In this document: positions 54,301 to 64,000 of the stretch, one piece after another
How the letters are laid out: every line of letters begins with the position of its first letter
How positions within the stretch are numbered: position 1 is the first letter of the stretch
From: Phallusia fumigata
Taxonomy: Eukaryota > Chordata > Ascidiacea > Phlebobranchia > Ascidiidae
Length of the DNA stretch: 64,000 nt
Reading direction: 5' to 3'
NCBI GenBank assembly: GCA_008931825.1
Contig: QXVZ01030690.1
Coordinates: 12,227 to 76,226, forward strand
Notes under the pieces: generated by a model
Told to the model about the DNA's origin: nothing
What the model saw: only the letters and a program-made list of their open reading frames with translations
The model's database searches: none
Translations under genes and position numbers: made by a program

Positions 54301-57300
54301 TACGATTTGCTGCAAGAGCGTACAATATGGCGGATACTCGGGCCCTGCTCGGTTTATTGCATCGAATGGGTGTGCGCATAAATACTTGCAAACAAAATGG
54401 CATGGGCCTACAGGTGTGCCAAATACCACAGTTCAGGTTTGACTGCTAGCGATGCAACGTATTAAATGGATCCAGATATGAGAGACGCAATGACGTTTTG
54501 TATACGATTTAGTGGCTGCTAAAGCAACAAACTCTCAAGCGACAATGGGCACTTTGATGTCTCTGTAACGATACACGTGTTTACCTAGTGAGATGTTATT
54601 TGGTTTTAAAGTGGTAAAAAGGTCTAGCTGTAGTATTTTGTGCTACTAAGTAGTAACTATGCTACAAAGTAATACAAGGCATGATATGAAGATATATACA
54701 TAGAGGTGTGACTAATATTTAAGAGTTATTTTTGTTCCTTTGGGCGCATGCTTTGAACTTTAAAAAATGATCTACGTTGCGTCACGTTCGTGAAGTCTAA
54801 AATCACAGTCGTAGGGCAGTGAGTGACACACAGAACTTCAAGAAGTCACTGCGAACGACTCCAAAAATCGCGAAATTCGTTGTAATATCTTGTAAACGTC
54901 GCTTTGATGTCGGCCGCTCTCCAAACAAGGCCAGGGACTCTTGCGCGCGTTTCGTCCCCGATCTGGAACTCAATACGAAATAAAATTGCTCCGAAATTCG
55001 ATGCCCTCTCGCGACGATTAGCGACCGGACAAAAATGACCAGCGGGGACGCGATTATGACGTCATCAAATGCGCCGAGTTTTGCTGTTTGACAAATTGCT
55101 CTGCCTTGCAAGTTGTCCACAGCATTGCACTTCGTGCAAAAAAGTGGTTCGCTAAATTCCTGTGCTATTATTGCCTTGACGAAATGTGTGTGAAAAAGAC
55201 GCGAAAAAGTGGCGGGATATTGATTAGAGTCTAGAGGGAAACATTTTTAAAGTAACTTTGTGCAATGATTAAAATCGACTAAATGGTAATTCATGTATAA
55301 ACTCAGTCCAAATATTTTTTACAACATTCCAAATAGTAAAAGCCTACAACGAAAATTCTTGACCTGATATAAAATCGTGGTTCATCGGGAACAAACACGG
55401 AATGTGTCAGTGATCCGCAAATCCTCAACCAGAAATGTATATTATAAACAAATTTCCTGTGCGACATTTTTTTACCTTTTAAGAACTCAAACCTGCCAGT
55501 ATTGCCGTACTTGAAGTCATGAAAACAAGGGGCACAGTACTACTGTTGTGTGGTCTGGTTCTCCTGTGCTTTGGTTGATTATTGGTAAACAAGATTACTC
55601 AGCTTTGTATTTTCAAATGGCGTTCTGTAGAATTTACTAGTCGACAACAAACTGTAAATACAACCAAAGTTGTGTGAAGTTATGACATAGTCACGCTTCG
55701 CAGGCAAAGTTCGCCGTTGTTTACAACTTTTCGGCTAAACAAATGCGAGTCTATTGTTTCGCAGTTATTCAAGTCACGTTGGGCCAAATTATGTGTAACG
55801 GCGAGATTCGCAAACAAAGAGCAATTCATAGCAGTTTTCCCAATTACAGTGTCAAAGTTCAGTGCAAAGCACTTCGGATCGCATTAGTATTTGTTTCACA
55901 GCAAAACCATGACAAGGAATCAATGCAAAACTCTTCCAACTTGCTTCGAAGGTCCATAAAGCATTATTTTTCAACAGGACTATATATATTTGTATTGAAA
56001 TCAAGGCAACGACCTAGGTGACATGGTCACTTGGTTCAGGGTAAAATGACCTTATAGTTAGGTTGCGAATTCCAGACATGGTTATAAGTGAGGAAACGAA
56101 GCCCGCCGACCCTGGATGGCTTGTTTTGTCACGCTCATGGAGGCTAAGAACATTAACTGGGCGACCTACACGCAAATGCGTCGCGCTATGGCAGTAATTC
56201 CGAAACAAACTCCACTTATGCGCGAGGACAACAGGAAGACGCGAACCCACTTCAAACACGTTTTTAGAGATTATGTGAGGACAAAACAGGCAGCGTGAAA
56301 ATACCTGCTGTGACCGAGAGTAGATGGCTGAAGGTCGGCGCGCAAACATAAGCATACAAATCTGTAACTTAGACGTTATCACTTATTATGGTATGCTGGT
56401 AATATTTTAACCCAAGCATATCGCTTCTCTGCCGAAACCGTGACCAAACAAAATGTCTAAAGCGTCTGGAACAAAGGCGTCATACAGACAAATCTTGAGA
56501 AATAAAAGCATTAGTTAGTTGATAATTGTACAAAAGTGTAAACCATTTATTTGAATGGGGGAAAGGGCAAAGTTCAACCAAATTTTGCAAACGATAATTC
56601 CAAATCAGGGCTAAATTTGTTGCTCCTTCTTGGGTATTCCATGAAGTCAATTTTGCGACACCGTTTTTTAAACGCTGACTTCTGTGCTTTTTAAAAAAGA
56701 TTATACAAGTTAAAGTTAGGGGTTTCGCCAAACAAAAAATGCGAGCCGCCACCTGCAGGGTATGCGCTAAACAGTTGAGGAAACACGGTGTTCCGGTCAT
56801 TAATCCAAGGTCTGTCAGCAAAGGCAATGTGCGCTGGGGTGAGGAGATAATGCCTCGCCTTGTTGTCAGAGCTAGTCGTGAGCCGGTGTACTGTTACCGG
56901 GTGGCTTTTAGCCTTCGCCCCGGACAGGGTTTTAGGCACGGCCGGCTGGATTTTAACGCCTGGATGCCAAAAGATCAACGTCGTGTCACCGCCATGTTTC
57001 GACCTGTCATTTTTCGGGCGCAAGAGGTTAAAGAATAACCCTAGCCGTCATGCGAGAGTCCGTTAATCACCCTACGGACGAAGGAATGTAGGAGAATTAT
57101 CGCAAACTTCGCGTAAGTTCACCATTGAGCGATGTCTTTTTTGGGGGGAATCGTAATAAGTCTGGAGAACAAACGGGAGTGTTACTGCTGTAAAAAGCGT
57201 CTGACTTGTAATTTGCAAACTTATTTTCTGCACTGTTGCATTTTTATTCTTATGCACTCCACAAACATTCTGCACTCCACAAAAAGAGTTTAATATAAAA

Positions 57301-59425
57301 ATTACTTTGGTGCAGTCGAGTTGAAAAAAATTTAATTAGTAGGTTTAAGGTTAATCTATTGCCGTTAGTTGTGTGAATACAACATGGTATCAACAGTTTA
57401 ATTTACGCAAAAAGCATATGAGGGTATGTAGCTTTCCCATCAAGTTTTAAAATCGACATCTCTTCAACGCACAAGGTGACAAAACCTGAAATCATTATCC
57501 CTCACATATTTCAATTGCAAACAACTTCGTTTTTTCATGGGTTCATATTGTTATGCAAACAAGAACCCAGTGTCGTTGGAGAGGCTATCCGAAAATTCCT
57601 AATATTCGTAGATTAGCTATAATCAGGGATCATGTTCTGTGGCTTGCGGAAGAACGACTGGTAACTTAACACCAATCGTGGAGCGTGATCGAGACTTAAT
57701 GGATGTAAAAACCTGATAAAACGTCCACAATGATTTTGTCGTCCCTAACACCTCGTTTCACCGTGATATGTTAGCGATTCGAGCGTGTTTATGCGTAATG
57801 TTCATTGTCAAAAGTTTAGGTGTTATCGAAGTCCACTATCAAGTAATGTTGATTGTGGTCATGTAATGTCGGGGATTTTCGTTGACATATCAATAAGAAG
57901 TTCTAAACAATAAATGCTGCATTTTATTTTAAACAACGTAGAAGCTATTTAATTTTATTTTAACAAATTGCGTTGATAAATTAATGTAATTTATTTGTTG
58001 TTGAATCTAAAACCACGACTTTTTGCACAACAAAGTTGCAGCTAATGTAGACTTGTTTTGCTGACAAAGGCCATCCTACGGGTAAACCTTTTCACGGAAT
58101 TACTTGACAATAAAGTCAGAGATATTAGCATGGATAAAGTCAATATTCGAATAAATATACACAAACAGGTTCGCTTTGGCAGGTTTCATAGGACAACGTA
58201 ACTCCGTAAGGACCCGAACAACAATTCTCGGGGGACCTTGCCTTCCGTGGCGGCGATCGCGAAACAAAACTGCGAATGTAAAACGCTCCTGGGGGAGCAG
58301 GTGGCGACGAAGGCCGAACAATAACCAATGTACGAAAATAAAGCAAAAAGTCTCTATAGCAAAGAATTGTTTGCTGTAAGCGCTTTGTGAGTACAATGTT
58401 CTGGAGGGAAACCGGTGTCTATGCAACGACAAGCGTCCCATACGATTATGTTATGATGCGGTCGCTAATACGAGAGTCGGAGTTTACGGATCACCGCAAA
58501 GCTGCTTTTGCCATGAAACATGCAAAGGCAAAACGCGTGATCCTTGAACCGAAAGTTGAGTGGCGAAAGCAAGACGCAATTGTGTTTCCCATGACCAAAA
58601 GTCTGTTGAGTCGGGTACAAGCGCATTAATGCGGAAAAGTGACGTTTTGGTTCGCTAACAAGGCGAGCACTGAGCTTCTAAACGTTTTACGATAAAACTT
58701 TTTAATCTGCAGACATTTTCTATTGAAGTTAACAAAACCGATGTCTGGCCTCTAATATACTTTAGCGACGGCCATTTTTTTTATATTTTTAGCGGGGCGT
58801 TTGCATTTTTCTCATGTCATGTGAAAGTTGGAAAACTTGCGTTCTCTCGGTTTTCAGGTTTAAAGTCAATCCGGGATTTATGTTTTATTTACCCTCTTCG
58901 AAATGTATTTGGGTTCCCCCTTTTTTCACATTGAGAGATATGTCGTATATTTTTCTAGTTCATTTGCCAGTTCATCCTTTGATTCTATAAATCGAAAAAT
59001 GCCATTCTTTGGGTTGGTAAATACTGTTTTTAATTTAAAGGCAACCTTTCTTGTTACTTCTGTAGGTAAAAGAATCTTTCTGGAACAAGTGTTGATCTTT
59101 GCATTGATTTCTTTTTATTTTTTAACATAAAAACAAACTTAAACCCTTTTTAAACTTTGTTTAAAAACAATGATTTTAAAAGCAACCTGAAGTAGTTTCT
59201 TGAGATCTGGGTTTAAATCTCGGTAAAAAAATGAAGAAATAATAAGCTATGCAAAAATGTAACCATCTCAATATGAGCAATCGTGATGTATTGACGTGTG
59301 CAAACGCTAGCTGTGATTCGATCTAACCTGAAACGAAGCGCACCAGGTGGGCGATGGCGCGCTGGATCGACAAACACAAACAGGTGGTTGGGGATGGGGG
59401 TAGAAGTCGAAATCGGATCAACCTT
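54301..59425. other. No gene recognised
   Basis: Contains a 41-codon frame starting at 54327 (MADTRALLGLLHRMGVR...) in a fair start context, which could be a first exon but has no support. A CRE core (TGACGTCA) sits near 55057. Two opposing ~100-codon frames at 56691-57038 cancel each other as evidence. Confidence 0.4.
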
Positions 59426-60334
59426 GGAATTACTGCGCTAGTTTTTCTTCATATGCATGTTATCTGTTAACACGTTTTGTGGAAGTTTAAATTAAGTGAA
59501 AAAAACATTGAGTTTTTAAAACAATGTTGAGGTAAAAAACATTGAAGACATCGAATTAACGAATCATAGGGCGGACAAATTGGGGTTATTGACCTGATTT
59601 TAAAAATGTTTAGTTTTTTTTAGGTTTTTTGCTAACCGCTCCCACAACATTTACTCATATCATGAACGTTAAGCACATCAACCTCAAAACTAAATCGATT
59701 AAACTAAATTTGCAAAATTTCAGAAAACATATTGGTACAATTGTTTGATACTTCCATAGTCGTTTAAAGTTAAACATCTCGAGAATAAAAATTGTGTCAC
59801 GTAACAAGATGCAAAGACAAAATATCTTATTTGTTTGAAGACCTGCGCATTCTAATCCCCACAAGCAATTAATTCATAACNGGAATTACTGCGCTAGTTT
59901 TTCTTCATATGCGTGTTATCTGTTAACACGTTTTGTGGAAGTTTAAATTGAGTAAAAAAACATTGAGTTTTTTTTAACAATGCTGGGGTAAAAAACATTG
60001 AAGACATCGAATTAACGAATCATAGAGCGGATCAATTGGGGTTATTGACCTGATTTAAAAAATGTTTAGTTATTTTTAGGTTTTTTACTAACCGGCCCCA
60101 CAAGTTTTACTCGAACGTTGAGCACATGTCACATCAACCTCAAAACTAAATCGAATAAATTAAATTTGCAAAATATTAGAAAACATTATGGTACAATTGT
60201 TAATTATATACTTCCATGGTCGATTAAAGTTAAACATCTCGAGAATAAAAATTGTGTCACGTAACAAGATGCAAAACATCTTATTTGTTTTAAGACCTGC
60301 GCATTCTAATCCCCACAAGCAATTAATTCATAAC
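59426..60334. repeat. Tandem ~454-bp copy across a single n
   Basis: Copies 59426-59880 and 59882-60334 match over their full length but with more substitutions and small indels than the other n-joined pairs. They are probably alleles of non-coding DNA, which would show higher divergence than the exon-bearing pairs. Confidence 0.8.
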
Positions 60335-63300
60335 CTTTATTCCACCGCTTTCGACACAGTTCTTTGTTTTTGTTTCTCACCACAAAACCATTTTGACAAA
60401 TCACTTGAGGCTTAACATCTATGACCCACGCCAAGAAAGCCTTGGCGCCTCGATATAACTAAACACGTCCACTTCTGCACGCCAGGTTTTGCGGGCTATG
60501 ATCGATTTGCCGATGAAAAAGAAAACCTCTTGTTGCCAGCAATCCGTACCATAAACGAAGTTTTGATCCAACAAAATCCGTCAACGCTAGGCGGCTAAAA
60601 CCAAAAGGAAGAGCCGAGACTTTGGGGTCTCTGCTTAATGCTCCATTGCCAGTGAAAATCCGCCGTTAAACAAATATCAACTGCGTTTACCAAACCCAAA
60701 ATGTGCATTACGTCAGTGGCTTTGATCTAAGCGCATTTCTATACAGTTGGAAAAGCACCGGTTGCCGGAAAAGCGGCGTAGATTTAATGATCGACCCGCA
60801 ACCATTGACATGAAAGTACCAGCCGCATTACGGTCTATAAGATGTGATAATAGGGCTTATCCCTTAGTTTGTACACAGGTAACAATTGGTGCTATTTATC
60901 GGCACTTTCCTATCATTAGTGAGGACTGATGCGCAGTTTGTGGTTTATAATGTCCGTTTATGTCGTGCTAGGTTCAATGGTGGGCCACATACACCAAGCA
61001 TTGATTTTTCTCGATTCACCTAAGATTTGGTTGGTTCAAAGCGGTTCAAAGTAATACACGGGTGTTTGTTGAGAAGTAAACTTCGCTAAGTAGCTAGAAA
61101 TCCCAAAAACCTCATCGTCGGAAAAAAGCTTAATCACAAAGACTTTAAAACTTTCCGACTTCAAAGCTTTGGAATTGTGTACGGGGGCGGGGCGCGACAT
61201 AGAAGGTTCTTTTGTGTAATTGCTTGCTACAGGGCTATCCCATGGCGTACCCGTGTTCGTAGCCTCCGCATTTGAAAGCACACTAGTAACGTTATACGCT
61301 TTACTGTGCCGACATTTTAATTTCGATGCAGCCTGATTTGTGACGCGCCAAACTGGGAACGTCTAATCCTCTCGAAGTGTTTACATTTTACGGCGTGTAG
61401 TCGCACCGCAGGCCTTATGAAGTTCTTGGTTCGCTAGAAGCCGACCGGTGTTGAGTTTCTGCTACACGTTTTGGTGCTTACGATTAGAGCGCCATCGGTG
61501 CGTCTTCCAAAAGCCGGACCGATACAGGATAGGGGGCTATTAAGGGCTAGGGGTTAATCGCATTTGGACATCCTATCGATGACAGGGACGCACTGATTAG
61601 CGACAATCACTGCTTCCAGCCAGTGGTCCTGGTTTGTCTTGCTTAGTTTACTCAGAGGATGATCTCTGAAAAGAAACTTTCCCCTGCGTCAACACTGGAC
61701 GGGGTAAACGAGTGGGCGTTGAAAGCAAAAACGATGGTGTTATTTTAGCTAACGTTCGGTAGGGGAAGTAGGAGTAGCCATTTACCCCCTTTCCTTCGCT
61801 GTAAAAGAAAAATATAAAATTCATGGTGTAAATGTAATTGATTTGCAGCTGACATATGATAAAGCATTCTTTATCCGACGACAGACTATAAATGTTATAA
61901 TAAGTTACATAGTAACCGTGGAACTCAAAACCATCCGACAATTACGATCATTTTCGTTGATTTGCGTGTACCTATCGCCAGTTTTTCAAACCGAAATATT
62001 AAGAATGTCTCAAGCACCAACAAAAACAAAATTTTCTTACCGGGTATTGTTTATACCCTTCCAAAACATTTGTGTCTGTCATATTCAACATATTATGATC
62101 ACAAGCTGCAAAACTCCCAGCAACTTTTTCGCGAGACCATCTGGGCGCCATTTTAAAAAAATCTAACAGCTCGACAACAGGAATTTTCAGTATTTGGTGA
62201 TTTCTATTTGATCGCTGGTATCGACCCCCGAAATTCGATCTTACTTCAATTAGTTTTGTCGTGTGATGTCACCTGCTTTCATCTTGCCGCCGACCCGCGC
62301 GAATTACTGCACAATTTCTAATGAAATCATCGTCGGTATGTCGTCACTTAAAGGAGCTCGAAACATGGTTCGATCAAAATTTTGACCCGAATTTGAGTTT
62401 TTGTTTTGGTCAAACTCGTAGATTTTACCAGCGTCGTTACGCATTTTGTATGTGGAAGTCAGGTCCTTGTGAAACTTTTGAGGAAGCACACACAAAATTT
62501 TGTAGGGCATACACTCTGTAATATACCTTGCTAAGGTGTTTTTATTTATTTATTAGAACATTGTTTCAAATAAAAGCACAAAGTAAACCAAAACTCGTTT
62601 ACTTTTAATTCGGAAATTCGGTTTCAAGAAAGTTTAGTTAAACAAGCAAAACTAGCGTTTCAGGTGCAAAAGCAGGCGACCCCTAACCCAAATACTGTGG
62701 AAATCAGGGCATTTTGGGGTGGCCATTCCTTAAGTCGCAAGGCCCTAAGTCACCGGGCATCGGTATGTCATCGACCGCACCATGCTTTCATAACAGCGCA
62801 AGAAAAACACTTCAGATTATTCGGTAATGCGCCACGCTTACCTGCTCACCAACAGCCGATCTGACACTTTGCAGATCACATGCCTGTCACGGGTGACCTG
62901 TCGCCAATGGGCGCGTCGCAAAGCAGTGACAGCTCGATGTGGGTGACGCACTCGAGTAACATGATGGGAAAGTGTGTGGAACGGCGAGGGGTCACTCTGA
63001 GTCACATTATATGGAACGAAACCCGGCCTCCTGCCCACGTCGCACAATCGCAATAGCGATACGCTTACGTATCCATTACGAATGACTCGCAACACTCCGC
63101 TTTGTGTTCGCAAGTCGAGACACTGAATAAACCGATCGGGTTTACTCCTGTCGTCGGGGAATTTTCTTGTCCGACTGGTTTAGCGTGGCCTAATGGGTGA
63201 AAGCCCCAACAGGGGTGTTGAGTAAAGGGGTGACGTGCTGATAAGTAGCTATCGCATGTGATGACCCCCAAATATCGAATATCTTCAGACAAATTTGTAG

Positions 63301-64000
63301 AACATGTATGTAGAACATTCGACAAAGCGTCGGATATAATGTACTCTGTAATCAACAACGCAAGGCTTCGCCAAAAACGTGAACATTTTCAGCACAAATA
63401 CACAGTAGTCATGTAGAAAAAATATCGCCGAAACCGGTTCCTACACCACACCATGTAACCACACAGTTTTCAACCCCAGCATACATCACACAAGAAAATA
63501 AAACAGCTGAACCGTTTCCCACAGTAAACTGCACGCACAACAAAAAGGGGGTTCGTTGTGACGAGTTCTGCCCCCGCAAGCTGGACAGCGATCGATCGAT
63601 TTCAGTGGATCAAAGACCTAAGCGACCCGTCAGCCACTACGCTAGCTGTAGTAACGTGTTAGAGTCACCAGATTGTGCTTAGCCAAGTCTGCTACTCGCT
63701 ATGGTGGAGATCAAAGCGCGTGGACAGTTGACAATAAAATTTGTGGCCCCAGACTGAAAAGGAGCAAAAAATGTCGACTGTTTACAAAACAGCTTGATTT
63801 GTCCGTTGAGCCTTTCACGTGATAACCGGGGAAGTGATTCTACTAATGTGTCGTAGGGGATTACTAGCCAAGATCTCGGGCCGGTAAAACGCAACAATAT
63901 AGCGCACAGAGGCGATTTTCTAAATGTTAGTTTTGTACACACATGGGCTTAGCTCCGTCCGGGCTTTAGGAATCCCCAAGGCCGTCTTTCAACACGTACA
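60335..64000. other. No gene recognised
   Basis: No frame has a recognisable motif. A GC-richer stretch at about 62700-63250 contains several GGGTGAC or GGTCAC motifs (nuclear-receptor half-site-like) that may be chance. The window ends without a clear gene. Confidence 0.4.

Noticed and set aside
56691-57038. Opposed ~100-codon frames
   Set aside because: They overlap on opposite strands in a locally GC-richer tract, where long frames arise by chance; neither has a motif.
59205-59225. tRNA B-box-like gggtttaaatct
   Set aside because: No A box, acceptor stem or anticodon arm around it.

Overview
The window is eukaryotic. Its genes are split by short GT-AG introns, and it contains chordate-type genes (corticotropin-releasing-hormone-binding protein, a Dexras/RASD small GTPase, a DPP4-class peptidase, RBBP6, and a PH-PH-MyTH4-FERM protein). 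AT-rich, compact genes and many allele-like tandem copies joined by a single n suggest a highly polymorphic ascidian tunicate such as Ciona. That is inference; the species cannot be read from the sequence alone.

Layout. 1.15-7.0 kb (+): 3' part of a PLEKHH/MAX-1-like gene. 9.3-11.4 kb (-): a complete 7-exon CRHBP gene. 13.1 kb (+): a single-exon, 102-residue secreted precursor with a CRF/urocortin-like segment, divergent from CRHBP and about 1.7 kb from it. This block appears twice around a 527-n gap, very probably two alleles placed side by side. 16.1-18.1 kb (-): a basic, low-complexity protein I do not recognise. 20.0-20.6 kb (-): a possible membrane protein, head-to-head with RBBP6. 20.8-32.5 kb (+): RBBP6 (DWNN, zinc knuckle, RING, RS-rich and Lys-rich tail), with the first half of the RING lost in an assembly gap. 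37.2-41.0 kb (+): a RASD-family GTPase without a CAAX box. 42.4-49.1 kb (-): an 18-exon DPP4/FAP-like serine exopeptidase with an intact catalytic triad but an altered Glu motif. 49.1-64 kb: no gene I can support.

How the genes fit together. The most interesting point is local: a CRF-binding protein gene and a candidate CRF-like peptide gene lie head to head, so ligand and binding protein could share regulatory DNA. DPP4-class enzymes trim peptide hormones and RASD proteins modulate G-protein signalling, but nothing in the sequence ties those genes to the peptide.

Limits. Exon borders were read by eye from splice sites and reading phase. All family assignments rest on remembered family sequences, with no database search. 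Single n characters at 6044, 7851, 8646, 24618, 27788, 30694, 43210, 46451 and 59881 mark contig joins; most are flanked by near-identical copies. I saw no retroviral, LTR, Polinton or similar element.
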